64,000 bases of DNA from JAXMEQ01 sp046348225 (GCA_046348225.1 JAXMEQ010000006.1:62001-126000); one strand, 5' to 3'. Shown: positions 1-11,040, counted from the first letter of the stretch. Notes: generated by a model not told the origin, from the letters alone. Made by a program: numbers and translations.

Positions 1-410
1 TGGGCAATGCGGGCTTGTGCGTCACCGAAGTGCTGTACCTCAAGCCAGGCGAGCTCAAGAACTTCTGCATCATCGACGCGGCCATGAACGACCTGCCGCG
101 CCCCGCCATGTACCAGGCTTTCCACGCCATCGTGCCGGTCGTGCTGGCCGACGGCGTTGCGGCCCGGTACGACGTGGTGGGCCCGGTGTGCGAAAGCGGT
201 GACTGGATCGGACGCGACCGCCAGCTTGCGGTGCAACCCGGCAACCTGCTGGCCGTGCTGTCCGCTGGCGCCTACTGCATGAGCATGGCCAGCAACTACA
301 ACACCCGGGGCCGGGCCGCAGAAGTTCTGGTCGACGGCGACAAGGCCACCCTGATCCGGGCCCGCGAAAGCAGCGCCGACCAGTTCCGCCTGGAAAGGCT
401 GGCCTCCTGA
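1..410 (+). CDS. lysA: Diaminopimelate decarboxylase, C-terminal part (cut by window start)
   Basis: Only the C-terminal ~135 residues are present; the frame is open from base 3. LysA is a PLP enzyme that decarboxylates meso-diaminopimelate to L-lysine in the cytoplasm, the last step of lysine synthesis. The visible part matches the C-terminal beta-barrel domain of the family. It contains the substrate-binding segment VVGPVCESGD, with the cysteine that comes from the neighbouring subunit, and the late motif GAYCMSMASNYN, whose tyrosine contacts PLP. It converges on msrQ with four bases between the stop codons. Identification rests on family motifs. The PLP lysine lies outside the window. Confidence 0.93.
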   Translation, partial: GNAGLCVTEVLYLKPGELKNFCIIDAAMNDLPRPAMYQAFHAIVPVVLADGVAARYDVVGPVCESGDWIGRDRQLAVQPGNLLAVLSAGAYCMSMASNYNTRGRAAEVLVDGDKATLIRARESSADQFRLERLAS

Positions 411-413
411 TCT

Positions 414-473
414 GCTATTGATTTGATAGCGGCTTGCGCAGCTCCGGTGCGGGCTGCAGCCTTTTTTGCCTGA
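414..473 (+). repeat. Dispersed palindromic repeat, copy 1
   Basis: Stem GCTAT...ATAGC at 414-430, followed by GGCTTGCGCAG, TGCGGGCTGCAGCC and TTTTGCCTG. This matches the ten-copy repeat family of this window. It overlaps the msrQ stop and tail and fills the convergent gap with lysA. Confidence 0.8.
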
Positions 474-1065
474 TACGCCGGACCAGGCGCCAGCCCAGCA
501 GCAGCGCCAGGATGGCCGCATAGACCGCCACCTCCGCGAAGTCATTCTTGCCAGCGCGCATCCAGAAGAAGTGCAGCACGCCCAGGCCGGCGATCAGGTA
601 CACCAGCTTGTGCAGCAATTGCCAGCGGCGTGCACCCAGCGCCTTGACGGCACGGTTGAAAGAGGTGGCGGCCAGCGGCGTGAGCAGCACAAAGCCCAGA
701 AACCCCACCAGGATGAACGGCCGCTTGGCAATGTCCTTGGCGATGTCGGCCACGTCAAACCCCATGTCGAACCAGCTGTAGCTCAACAGGTGCAGCACGA
801 CATAGAAGTACACAAACAGCCCCAGCATGCGGCGAAACCGCGCCAGCGCCGGCAAGCCCGCCACCACCCGCAACGGCGTTACCGCCAGCGTGAGGCACAG
901 CAGGCGCAACGTCCAGTCGCCGGTCGCGCGGATCAGGTACTCGGCCGGGTTGGCACCCAGATTGCCGGTGGCAGCGCCGTACACCAGCCAGGCGAACGGC
1001 AAGGCCGCCAGAGTGAACACCAGCGGCTTGGCCGCCGGGCTCATCAAGGCCTTGGCCAGGCCCAT
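415..1065 (-). CDS. msrQ: MsrQ haem b membrane subunit of the methionine sulfoxide reductase system
   Basis: A 216-residue integral membrane protein of the ferric-reductase-like family (formerly YedZ). It passes electrons from the quinone pool or a flavin reductase to periplasmic MsrP. About six hydrophobic segments are visible, and conserved histidines (LHLLSYSW, LLHKLVYL, VLHFFW) are the expected haem ligands. The gene starts one base after the msrP stop, so the two form an operon. The last ~19 residues (about 198-216) and the stop codon are encoded by a reverse-strand reading of the dispersed repeat at 414-473, so the C-terminal tail appears to have been replaced or extended by the repeat. 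Confidence 0.93.
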   Translation of the reverse strand: MGLAKALMSPAAKPLVFTLAALPFAWLVYGAATGNLGANPAEYLIRATGDWTLRLLCLTLAVTPLRVVAGLPALARFRRMLGLFVYFYVVLHLLSYSWFDMGFDVADIAKDIAKRPFILVGFLGFVLLTPLAATSFNRAVKALGARRWQLLHKLVYLIAGLGVLHFFWMRAGKNDFAEVAVYAAILALLLGWRLVRRIRQKRLQPAPELRKPLSNQ

Positions 1066-1066
1066 C

Positions 1067-2062
<996 letters not shown>

Positions 2063-2107
2063 GGTGAATCCTCGTAGTGGTGCTGGGTCGCCGCAGGCGC
2101 CCGGTTC

Positions 2108-3421
2108 TTACAAGGTCCCGTAGCTGTGCAGGCCCGACAGGAACATGTTCACGCCCAGGAAGGCGAACGTCGTGACTGCCAGCCCCACCAGCGCCCACCA
2201 GGCCGAGATGGCCCCACGCAGGCCCTTCATGAGCCGCATGTGCAACCACGCCGCGTAGTTGAGCCAGACGATCAGCGCCCAGGTTTCCTTCGGATCCCAG
2301 CTCCAGTAGCCGCCCCAGGCCTCGGCCGCCCAGAGCGCGCCCAGCACCGTGGCAATCGTGAAGAACGCAAAGCCGACCGCGATCGACTTGTACATCACGT
2401 CGTCCAGCACCTCGGGCGCGGGCAGCCGCTCGGCAATGCGCCGGCGCGCGGCCAGGATGCCCGCGACGATCAGTGCCGAAATGCCGAAATACACGATCCA
2501 GTAGCTGCTGCCACCATCCACCTTCTGGCGGAACACCACGGGCTCAAAGCACAGGACCACGCCCAGCAGCCACAACGGTGCCAGCTTGTACCAGCGCGTC
2601 TCGCTCGCCTGCTGCTTGATCAGGTAGGCAAAGGCCACCATCGCCGCCAGCGCAAAGGTGCCGTAGCCAATGAAGTTCGCCGGCACGTGCAGCTTCATCC
2701 ACCAGCTCTTGAGCGCCGGCACCAGCGGCTGGATTTCATGCGCCTCGCGCACCACCGTGTACCAGAGCAGGAAGCCCACCGCCGCGCTGACCACCAGCAT
2801 CACGAAGGCGCCCAGCGCACGCGTCTTGTACTGGTCTTCAAAGTAGAGGTAGAAGGCTGCCGTCATCCAGCAGAACATCACAAACACTTCGTAAAGGTTG
2901 CTGACCGGGATGTGGCCCACGTCCGGGCCGATCAGGTAGCTTTCATACCAGCGCACCATGGTGCCGATCAGCGCCATGCCAACGGCCACCCACGCCAGGC
3001 GGGTACCGATCAGTTCCATCGTGGCACTCTGGCCGCGGGCAAACATGCCGATCCAGTAAAAGGTGGTGCTCATGAAGAACAGCATGCTCATCCACAGGAT
3101 GGCCGACTGGCTGGACAGGAAGTACTTGAGCCAGAACACCTTCTCGGCATTTGCCAGGCTGCTGTCATACGAGAACACCGCCAGCAGCGAGAACGCGGCC
3201 ACTGCCAGCATCAACACCCGCAGCGGCCGCCAGAACCAGCCCAACCAGATGGCGGCGGGCATGGTGCCCAGCAGGATGCCTTTCTCGTAAACATCCATGA
3301 ATGACGCATAGCGGGAGAAGGCGAACAGCCCGCCCGCCACCACCATGGCAGCAAAGATCCAGTCCAGCGCATTGCGGCGCGAGAGGAAGCTTTCATGAAG
3401 GGTGATGGTGGCCGTGTTCAT
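2108..3421 (-). CDS. ccsB: CcsB (CcsA/ResC-type) haem-handling protein of cytochrome c maturation system II
   Basis: A 437-residue polytopic membrane protein with eight or more hydrophobic segments. The tryptophan-rich haem-binding motif WGGYWSWDPKE lies near residue 370, and flanking histidines fit periplasmic haem ligands. With ResB it exports haem and attaches it to apocytochromes c. Its ATG overlaps the ResB stop by four bases (ATGA), so translation is probably coupled. The family symbol varies (ccsB, ccsA, resC). Function is assigned from the motif and the adjacent ResB. Confidence 0.94.
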   Translation of the reverse strand: MNTATITLHESFLSRRNALDWIFAAMVVAGGLFAFSRYASFMDVYEKGILLGTMPAAIWLGWFWRPLRVLMLAVAAFSLLAVFSYDSSLANAEKVFWLKYFLSSQSAILWMSMLFFMSTTFYWIGMFARGQSATMELIGTRLAWVAVGMALIGTMVRWYESYLIGPDVGHIPVSNLYEVFVMFCWMTAAFYLYFEDQYKTRALGAFVMLVVSAAVGFLLWYTVVREAHEIQPLVPALKSWWMKLHVPANFIGYGTFALAAMVAFAYLIKQQASETRWYKLAPLWLLGVVLCFEPVVFRQKVDGGSSYWIVYFGISALIVAGILAARRRIAERLPAPEVLDDVMYKSIAVGFAFFTIATVLGALWAAEAWGGYWSWDPKETWALIVWLNYAAWLHMRLMKGLRGAISAWWALVGLAVTTFAFLGVNMFLSGLHSYGTL

Positions 3422-5544
3422 GGCGTGGTCCCGATCAGTTTGGTCTTGAGCATCTCGAATTCCTTGTCGGTGTCCAGGGTCTGGCGGTTGCTGGACAGTG
3501 CCAGCGTTGCCTGTGCACCCGTGCCGGCCGGGGCCAACCAGACCCAGACGCGGCGCTCACGGACGTACAGCATCGCAAAAACACCCAGGATCAGCAAGGC
3601 GCAACCCAGGTAAACAATGTTGCGGCCAGGGGCACGCGCCACCTGGAACACGCTGGCCTGCACCTGGGTGAAGTCCTTGAGCTGGAAGGCCATGGGCGCA
3701 GGGTACACCGGCACGTCGGACAGCGCCAGTACCGCCTGGGTCATGAAGCCCTGGGTGGTTTCGCTGGGCGCCAGGGCCTTCAGTCCGGCGCGTTCACGCG
3801 ACAGTTGCGCCAGCTCGAACAGCACACCGTTGAGGATGCGCACCAGCACCTCGCCGGCACGCTGGCGTTCAGCCTCGGGCACATTCTGGTCCAGGAAGTC
3901 GGAAATGGCCTGCAGGCCGCCTGGGGCCTTGCCGTCCTTGCCCGGTTCGGCCCCGGCGAAAAGTGCCAGCGCGCGCGTCGCCGAATTGGCCAGCTGGCTG
4001 GCCAGTTCGGGCCGGGCCGGGTCGGTGGCCCGCACGGCATAGCGGCGGACCGCCTGCTCGCGCAGGGCCGGGTCCAGCAGCGCCGCACGCAACTGGAGGA
4101 AACCGTCCAGCCCGCCCTGATCATCCGCGGGGATGCGCAGGTAGCGGAACGGATCGGACGGCGCCTCACGCATGCCCATCAGGTACACCGGCACGCCATC
4201 CCCAGTGTCCACCGGGAGCATGTAGTTGTGGAACTCGCGCGCCTGACCGGCGGCGTCACGCAGCTTGTACGTGATGCTGGGGCCGACGTTGCGCAGCTCC
4301 TTCTTGGTCACCGTCTTGTTGGCTGCACCCAGGCGCGAGTCGATCGACTCGCGCAGGTCCACCTTGCGCACGTCCACGCCACTGGTGCCATTGCCTGAAA
4401 AATTCTCGACGTTGATCACGCGCAGGGCCGTGTACTCCAGCGTGAGCTTCTCGGCCCCGTCGCCCTGGCCCTTGGTGAGCTGCGACGAGCTGCCGATGGT
4501 GCCCTGGATCTCGAACGGCTTGCTGACCCCATTCATGGGCACGGCCTTGAGCGTCACGGCCGAGCCGCCATCGTCAAAGCTGGACTGGTAGATCTCGATG
4601 CCACGGTGCCGCGCCGGGTGGTTCACTTCGACGCGCGCCGGAATGGCTTCGCCGGTTTCCTTGTCGTGGATGACGATCTCGCTGGCGAACAGCTTGGGCA
4701 TGCCCGTGGAGTAGTAGTCCACGATGAACTTCTTGAGCTCGATCGCGAATGGCAGCTCCTGCAGCAGGATGCCGTCGGACTGGCTCAGGATGGCGGTTTC
4801 CGACTGCATGCCCTCGGCCACCAGGATGTTGCCGCGGAAGGTGGGGTTTTGCGGCGACAGCCGGTGCTCGCGCTTGACGTCGGCAATCAGTCCGCCGCCG
4901 GTGTAGGGCGTCTTGCCGCTGAACAGCATCTGGGCGCGCACGATCAGGTCGCCGTCCAGCAGCCCCCCCAGACAGACCAGCACAATGGCGCTGTGCGCGG
5001 CGATGTAGCCGAACTTGTTGGCCGCGCCGGCCTTGGCTGCGACCATCCAGCCATCGCCTCCGGGTGTGGGGCGCTGCTGTAGCCGGACTTTCCAGCCGCC
5101 GCTGGCCAGCGTCTGGCCGATGCGCCGCGCAGCCGCTTCGGGCGCGTCAACCACGGTTGCCTCGGCCCGGTGATGAAACGCCTTGAGGCTTTGCTCGCGG
5201 ATGTTTTCCTTGTAGACCTTGAGGTCATTCAGGATCTTGGGGGTGTTGCGCGCGATGCACAGCGAGGTGCTGGTCACCAGAAACGCGAGGATCAGCAGGA
5301 ACCACCAGGCGCTGTACACGGCGTTGAGCTTCAGTGCGCTGAACACCTCGGCCCAGAACGGGCCGAACTGGTTGACGTAGTTGTTCAGCGGCTCATGCTG
5401 CTTGAGCACGGTGCCGATCACCGAGGCGATGCAGATGATCGTCAGCAGCGAGATCGAGAACCGCATCGACGACAGCAACTCCACTGCGGAACGCACGGCC
5501 TGCGAGCCGGTCCTGACGCGGAGTCCTTCAGTGGTGACGGTCAT
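3418..5544 (-). CDS. resB: ResB/Ccs1 cytochrome c biogenesis protein
   Basis: This 708-residue protein is the second subunit of the system II haem lyase. It has an N-terminal transmembrane group (SMRFSISLLTIICIASVIG and a second segment near 75-95), a third segment near 195-215 (GYIAAHSAIVLVCLGGLLDG), a long periplasmic domain, and a last segment near 640 (IVYLGCALLILGVFAMLYV). That is the usual ResB topology. It is first in a two-gene operon with ccsB. The preceding gene encodes a c-type cytochrome, a likely client, but an intrinsic terminator separates them. Confidence 0.95.
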   Translation of the reverse strand: MTVTTEGLRVRTGSQAVRSAVELLSSMRFSISLLTIICIASVIGTVLKQHEPLNNYVNQFGPFWAEVFSALKLNAVYSAWWFLLILAFLVTSTSLCIARNTPKILNDLKVYKENIREQSLKAFHHRAEATVVDAPEAAARRIGQTLASGGWKVRLQQRPTPGGDGWMVAAKAGAANKFGYIAAHSAIVLVCLGGLLDGDLIVRAQMLFSGKTPYTGGGLIADVKREHRLSPQNPTFRGNILVAEGMQSETAILSQSDGILLQELPFAIELKKFIVDYYSTGMPKLFASEIVIHDKETGEAIPARVEVNHPARHRGIEIYQSSFDDGGSAVTLKAVPMNGVSKPFEIQGTIGSSSQLTKGQGDGAEKLTLEYTALRVINVENFSGNGTSGVDVRKVDLRESIDSRLGAANKTVTKKELRNVGPSITYKLRDAAGQAREFHNYMLPVDTGDGVPVYLMGMREAPSDPFRYLRIPADDQGGLDGFLQLRAALLDPALREQAVRRYAVRATDPARPELASQLANSATRALALFAGAEPGKDGKAPGGLQAISDFLDQNVPEAERQRAGEVLVRILNGVLFELAQLSRERAGLKALAPSETTQGFMTQAVLALSDVPVYPAPMAFQLKDFTQVQASVFQVARAPGRNIVYLGCALLILGVFAMLYVRERRVWVWLAPAGTGAQATLALSSNRQTLDTDKEFEMLKTKLIGTTP

Positions 5545-5553
5545 GGCGTATTG

Positions 5554-5594
5554 AAAAACAAAAAAGGGCGGGCCATCCTGAGATGCGCCCGCCC
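5554..5594 (-). terminator. Rho-independent terminator after the cytochrome c gene
   Basis: On the minus strand an 8-base-pair perfect stem (GGGCGGGC, arms 5587-5594 and 5566-5573) with a 13-base loop is followed by TTTTTTGTTTTTC. It lies between the cytochrome stop at 5642 and resB, so it should end the cytochrome transcript. Confidence 0.85.
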
Positions 5595-5641
5595 GTGTTT
5601 GGTTGGTTTGTTGGCGGTTGGTTCAACGCGAGAAGAAAATT

Positions 5642-6304
5642 TCAGCGCAGGCCGGCAATGTAATCTGACACCGCCTTGATTTCGCGGTCGTTGAGCTTGG
5701 CCGCCACCTGGTTCATCTGCACGCTGTTCTTGCGCACGCCGTCACGGAAGGCGGTGAGTTGGGCCACGGTGTAGTCGGCATGCTGGCCGCCCAGGCGCGG
5801 GTACTGGGCCGGAACGCCGGCACCGTTGGGGCTGTGGCAGCCAGCGCAGGCAGCGATCTGGCGGTCCGCGATGCCACCGCGGTAAATGCGCTCACCCAGG
5901 GCCACCAGTTCCTTGTCCTTGGCAAAGCCGGGCTTGGCCGGCCTGGAAGCCACCCAGTAGGCAATGTTTTTCATGTCTTCGTCGCTCAGCGTCGCCGCGA
6001 AGCCCTGCATGATGGCGTTGGCGCGCTTGCCGGACTTGAACTCCTGCAGCTGCTTGACCAGGTATTCCGGGTGTTGCTGCGCCAGCTTGGGGTTGGCCGG
6101 AGAACCCGAGTTGCCATCGGCACCATGGCAGGCCGCACAGACGGCAGTGAACCGGGCTTCACCTGCCACCAGATCCGGCTTGGCGGGCTTTTTCGGGGCG
6201 GGCGCGGCGGCAGCCGGCGCTGCCGGCTTTTCCCCGGCGGCGAACGAGGACATCGCGGGCACGGCCAGGGCGGCGGTCATCAGCAGGGAGGCAAGCAACT
6301 TCAT
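5642..6304 (-). CDS. Periplasmic di-haem cytochrome c (c4-like)
   Basis: A 220-residue protein with a signal peptide (MKLLASLLMTAALAVPAMSSFA), an Ala/Pro/Lys-rich linker and two CXXCH haem sites: CAACH at residues 56-60 and CAGCH at 153-157. The two domains and later methionines (for example VQMNQ) fit His/Met ligation as in cytochrome c4. It probably shuttles electrons in the periplasm to a terminal oxidase. The start chosen is the ATG directly before the signal peptide; a longer reading frame upstream has no signal-like start. ResB/CcsB next door would mature it. Confidence 0.92.
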   Translation of the reverse strand: MKLLASLLMTAALAVPAMSSFAAGEKPAAPAAAAPAPKKPAKPDLVAGEARFTAVCAACHGADGNSGSPANPKLAQQHPEYLVKQLQEFKSGKRANAIMQGFAATLSDEDMKNIAYWVASRPAKPGFAKDKELVALGERIYRGGIADRQIAACAGCHSPNGAGVPAQYPRLGGQHADYTVAQLTAFRDGVRKNSVQMNQVAAKLNDREIKAVSDYIAGLR

Positions 6305-6384
6305 ATCGAGGGTCTGTTTATTGGCGCAAAACTCCGTGATTCTACAATGCGGCCTCGGGTTTCCCCGCAATTCCAGGCTATTCC

Positions 6385-7059
6385 ATGACCAACCCCGCAG
6401 GGCTGCCCCCCGAATCCTCCAGCACCGCAGCAGCCACTGCCGTCACGGCCATGGGCTGGATGCACACCGCCAAATTCCTGACCACAGCGCCGCGGCTGGA
6501 GTTCCTGCCGCCGCTGGAGGTGCCGGAAATCGCCTTCGTCGGGCGCTCCAACGCGGGCAAATCCACCTGCATCAACACGCTGACGCAGCAAAAGCGGCTG
6601 GCCTTTGCCTCCAAGACCCCCGGTCGCACCCAGAGCATCAACCTGTTCACACTGGGCAAGCAGGGCGTGACCGACGCCGTGCTGGCTGACCTGCCCGGCT
6701 ACGGCTACGCGGCCGTTCCCAAGCAGGACAAGCTGCGCTGGCAGCAGGTGATGGCCAATTACCTGGTCACGCGCGAAAGCCTGCGCGGCGTGGTGCTGCT
6801 GTGCGACCCGCGCCACGGCCTGACCGACCTGGACGAAATCCTGCTCGAAGTGATCCGGCCCCGGGTGGAGGCTGGCCTGAAGTTCCTGGTGCTGCTGACC
6901 AAGGCCGACAAGCTCAACCGCAGCGAAGCCGCCAAGGCGCTGTCCATTGCGCGACTGCAGGCCGGCGGTGGCGAGGTCAAACTGTTTTCCGCGCTCAAGA
7001 AGCAGGGCGTGGACGAAACAGCGCTGCTGCTGTGGCACTGGGCGCACCCGCCCGCCTAG
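6385..7059 (+). CDS. engB: Ribosome biogenesis GTP-binding protein EngB/YsxC/YihA
   Basis: A 224-residue TrmE-Era-type GTPase involved in assembly of the large ribosomal subunit. Motifs: G1 GRSNAGKS at residues 53-60, G3 DLPGYGYA near 102, G4 TKAD near 171, and G5 SALK late in the protein. The N-terminal 20 residues are a Ser/Thr/Ala-rich extension before the conserved core. It diverges from the cytochrome c gene across 80 bases, which must hold both promoters. Confidence 0.96.
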   Translation: MTNPAGLPPESSSTAAATAVTAMGWMHTAKFLTTAPRLEFLPPLEVPEIAFVGRSNAGKSTCINTLTQQKRLAFASKTPGRTQSINLFTLGKQGVTDAVLADLPGYGYAAVPKQDKLRWQQVMANYLVTRESLRGVVLLCDPRHGLTDLDEILLEVIRPRVEAGLKFLVLLTKADKLNRSEAAKALSIARLQAGGGEVKLFSALKKQGVDETALLLWHWAHPPA

Positions 7060-7065
7060 CCCCTG

Positions 7066-7129
7066 CTTTCAGGCCATTTCGGCCTGCAGCCCGCATGGGG
7101 ACTGCGTGAGGCGCTATCAAAATAGTAGC
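7066..7129 (-). repeat. Dispersed palindromic repeat, copy 2 (inverted)
   Basis: In reverse orientation the order is TTTCAGGCC...GGCCTGCAGCCCGCA, ACTGCGTGAGGCGC, then GCTATCAAAATAGTAGC. Both sub-palindromes are complete. It fills the gap between engB and the hydrolase gene and ends three bases before the hydrolase ATG, so it includes the region where a ribosome binding site would sit. Confidence 0.85.
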
Positions 7130-7131
7130 GA

Positions 7132-8028
7132 ATGATCAGCACCTATCTGCAAGCCCTGCCGCATGGCATCACCCTGAGCTGCCGCGCCACGGGGCAGCGC
7201 GGCCAGCCCGTGCTGCTGTTCCTGCACGGCTTTCCGGAAGCGGCGTTCGTCTGGGACGAACTGCTCGAACACTTTGCCGCCCGGGGCTACCGCTGCGTGG
7301 CCCCGAACCTGCGCGGCTTCGAGCAGTCCAGCGCGCCCGCCGATGTGAGCGCCTACCGTCCCAAACATCTGGTGCAGGACATCGCGGCGCTGATCGCCGT
7401 CGAATCGCCCCATGCGCCGCTGGCCTGCCTGGTGGCGCACGACTGGGGCGGCGCCGTGGCCTGGAACCTGGCCAACCAGCAGCCGCAGCTCAGCCGGCGG
7501 CTGGCCATCATCAATTCGCCGCACCCGGGAACGTTCCTGCGCGAGCTCCAGAACAACACTAAGCAGCAGGCCGCCAGTGCGTACATGAACTTCCTGGTCC
7601 GCCCTGACGCCGAAGCCCTGCTGGCAGAGAACGACTTCGCGCGGATGTGGCCATTCTTCAGCAAAGGCCACGGCCAAGCCCCGGCCTGGCTGACCGAGGC
7701 GGTGCGGGACCAGTACCGCGCGGTGTGGCGCGCCGGCCTGACCGGCGGCTGCAACTACTACCGCGCGTCGCCGCTGCGGCCGCCACGGCCGGAGGACCCG
7801 GGGGCCGCCGCCGTTGCGCTGCCGCGCAGCATGCTGACCATTGACCTGCCCACGCTGGTGGTCTGGGGCATGGACGACGTGGCGCTGCCGCCCGAACTGA
7901 TCGATGGCCTGTCGGACTATGTGCCGCAGCTGGAGCTGCACCGTGTCGAGGGCGCCACCCACTGGATCGTGCACGAGCAGCCCGGGCAGGTGGCCGGCCT
8001 GCTGGAAGGGTTTCTCGGCCGTCAGTAA
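7132..8028 (+). CDS. Alpha/beta-fold hydrolase, epoxide hydrolase-like
   Basis: A 298-residue cytoplasmic enzyme of the epoxide hydrolase/haloalkane dehalogenase branch. The oxyanion motif is HGFPE (residues 32-36). The nucleophile elbow is AHDWGG, giving an aspartate nucleophile instead of serine, and a late His (THWIVHE) completes the triad. The Asp nucleophile with HGFPE favours an epoxide hydrolase, but the substrate cannot be read from sequence. It has no obvious Shine-Dalgarno because a repeat copy abuts the start. Its end overlaps the convergent acyltransferase gene by seven bases. Confidence 0.85.
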   Translation: MISTYLQALPHGITLSCRATGQRGQPVLLFLHGFPEAAFVWDELLEHFAARGYRCVAPNLRGFEQSSAPADVSAYRPKHLVQDIAALIAVESPHAPLACLVAHDWGGAVAWNLANQQPQLSRRLAIINSPHPGTFLRELQNNTKQQAASAYMNFLVRPDAEALLAENDFARMWPFFSKGHGQAPAWLTEAVRDQYRAVWRAGLTGGCNYYRASPLRPPRPEDPGAAAVALPRSMLTIDLPTLVVWGMDDVALPPELIDGLSDYVPQLELHRVEGATHWIVHEQPGQVAGLLEGFLGRQ

Positions 8029-8885
8029 ACGCCGGGCTCGCCGGGCGGCCGCGTCTTGAACCGTTTGTGCACCCAGTAGTACTGCTCGGGCATGGCGTCA
8101 ATCCAGTCCTGCAGCGCGAGGTTCATGCGCGCGGTGTCGGTTTCGATGGCATCGCCGGGGAAACCGTCCCAGCCCGGCATCACGCACACCTCGTAGCCTT
8201 GCGCCGTCATGCGCGTGACCACCGGCACCACGCGGGCGCGCCCCAGCCGGGCAAAACGCGACAGGCTGGGCACGGTGGCCGCGCTCACGCCGTAGAACGG
8301 GACAAAGATGGATTCTTCGGGCCCGAAATTCATGTCGGGCAACAGGTACAGCGGCTCGCCCGCGCGCAGCCCCGCCACGATGGGCTTGACGCCATCCGCC
8401 CGTCCGAACAGGCGGCCCGTGCCGAAGCGGCTGCGGCCTGCATGGATCCAGGCGTCCACCACCTTGTTGGCCTGGTCGGTGTAGATGGTGGTGAACCGGC
8501 GTGGCAACTGCTGCGTGAGCGCCGTCCAGCCCGCGTCCAGCCCGACGAAATGCGGCGCAAAGATCACTGTGGGTGCGCTGCCCTGCAGCTCCGCCAGCGC
8601 ACCGGTGAGGCCAAGCCGCTGCCGGGTCACCTCCGGCCTGCCGTGCCAGAGCCAGCTGCGGTCCAGCCAGGCCTGCGCGAAATGAATGAACACCTTGGGC
8701 ACCAGCGCCTGGCGCCGCGCGGCCGTCCAGCCCGGAAAGCACAGTGCCAGATTGATCTGCACCACGCGCCGGCGCGGCACCGCAAGCCCGTAGAGCAGCC
8801 AACCCAGCCCCCAGCCCAGCGCCCGCACCCAGGCCAGCGGCAGATGACTCAACAGGCGCATGAACGCCACACCCAGGCGGCTCAT
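8022..8885 (-). CDS. LpxL/HtrB-type lysophospholipid acyltransferase family protein (second of pair)
   Basis: A 287-residue protein of the lipid A late acyltransferase family, with an N-terminal hydrophobic anchor. The catalytic signature appears as HFVGLD, an HX4D form, followed by the conserved LYLLPDMNFG block. Such enzymes transfer a secondary acyl chain from acyl-ACP to the lipid A precursor at the inner membrane. The ATG lies within TGATG, overlapping the upstream acyltransferase stop by one base, so the two are probably co-translated. Which acyl position it modifies is unknown. Confidence 0.9.
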   Translation of the reverse strand: MSRLGVAFMRLLSHLPLAWVRALGWGLGWLLYGLAVPRRRVVQINLALCFPGWTAARRQALVPKVFIHFAQAWLDRSWLWHGRPEVTRQRLGLTGALAELQGSAPTVIFAPHFVGLDAGWTALTQQLPRRFTTIYTDQANKVVDAWIHAGRSRFGTGRLFGRADGVKPIVAGLRAGEPLYLLPDMNFGPEESIFVPFYGVSAATVPSLSRFARLGRARVVPVVTRMTAQGYEVCVMPGWDGFPGDAIETDTARMNLALQDWIDAMPEQYYWVHKRFKTRPPGEPGVY

Positions 8886-9721
8886 CACGGCGTGACGTCC
8901 TCTCGAGGCGCCTTGTAGCGCGCGTAGCCCCAGAGGTACTGCTGCGGGCATTCCAGGACAAGCCGCTGCATCGCGGTGTTGATCTGTGCCGCGGCGACGG
9001 CGGCGTCGGTGGCCAGCGGCCCGTCCAGTGGCCGCACGTGGATCACGTAGCCGCGGCCGCGCGGCAGGCGCTCGCCCCAGGCCAGCAGCACCTGGGCGCC
9101 AGTCTGCTGCGCCAGCCGGGCCGACAGCGTCATGGTGTAGGCGTCGCGGCCGAAGAACGGGGCCCAGACGCCCAGGCCCCGCGGCGGCACCTGGTCGGGC
9201 AGCAGGCCGACCGCCTGGCCTGCTTTCAGCGCCTTGAGCATCTGCCGGACGCCCGCCAGTGTGGTTGGCGCGCTGGCCAGCCCCGGCCGGCTTCGGGCAC
9301 TGTCGATCAGGTTGCGCAGCCATGGCTTGCGGGCGGGTCGGTACAGCACCGTGATGGGCCCGCGTTGTGCCCCGTAGCGTGCGGCGTAGCCCTGCGCCGT
9401 GACCTCAAAGCAGCCCAGGTGCGGCGTCAGGAACACGATGCCGCGGCCTTGCCGGTGCGCGGCGTCGATCCACTGGGCGCCTTCCCATTCCATGGGCACC
9501 GCCGCCCCGAACCACAGGCGCGGCAGTTCCGCCACCAGGCGGCCCGCTGCGGGCACGGCGGCGCGCACCACGGGTGCCGCAAGACCCGCCTGCGCTGCAT
9601 TGGCCCGAAGGCGCGCGCGGTACACCGGCGACCCCAGGTACGCCAGCCAGCCCAGCACCCCGCCCAGCCCGTGCAGCAGCCACAGCGGCAAAACCGACAA
9701 CGCACGGAACAGGGGCAACAT
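8885..9721 (-). CDS. LpxL/HtrB-type lysophospholipid acyltransferase family protein (first of pair)
   Basis: A 278-residue lipid A acyltransferase family member with a hydrophobic N-terminus (VLPLWLLHGLGGVLGWLAYLG), catalytic HX4E as HLGCFE near residue 101, and the downstream block VGLLPDQVPP. It is the first gene of a two-gene acyltransferase unit. A pair of neighbouring paralogues suggests that two secondary acylations of lipid A are encoded here, as with LpxL and LpxM in other Gram-negatives. It diverges from metK; the 130-base gap between them holds both leaders. Confidence 0.9.
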   Translation of the reverse strand: MLPLFRALSVLPLWLLHGLGGVLGWLAYLGSPVYRARLRANAAQAGLAAPVVRAAVPAAGRLVAELPRLWFGAAVPMEWEGAQWIDAAHRQGRGIVFLTPHLGCFEVTAQGYAARYGAQRGPITVLYRPARKPWLRNLIDSARSRPGLASAPTTLAGVRQMLKALKAGQAVGLLPDQVPPRGLGVWAPFFGRDAYTMTLSARLAQQTGAQVLLAWGERLPRGRGYVIHVRPLDGPLATDAAVAAAQINTAMQRLVLECPQQYLWGYARYKAPREDVTP

Positions 9722-9851
9722 GGGTCTGGTTAAAATGGCAGGGTCGCCGAGTTATGAACTACTTGCAGGGCGACGTTAAACAAAGCTGCTAAAGCGTTCG
9801 CCGAAGCTCCATGCCAGGCAACGCGCCTTGCAACCAACGGAGTTTATTCAA

Positions 9852-11036
<1,185 letters not shown>

Positions 11037-11040
11037 GACG

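Noticed and set aside
414..430. The GCTAT...ATAGC stem as an intrinsic terminator for lysA and msrQ
   Set aside because: The stem is short and AT-containing and is not followed by a proper T-run at the right distance. The same sequence occurs inside genes that are read through.
9722..9851. SAM-sensing riboswitch upstream of metK
   Set aside because: The leader was read for known SAM and SAH motif cores; only short weak hairpins were seen, so no call is made.
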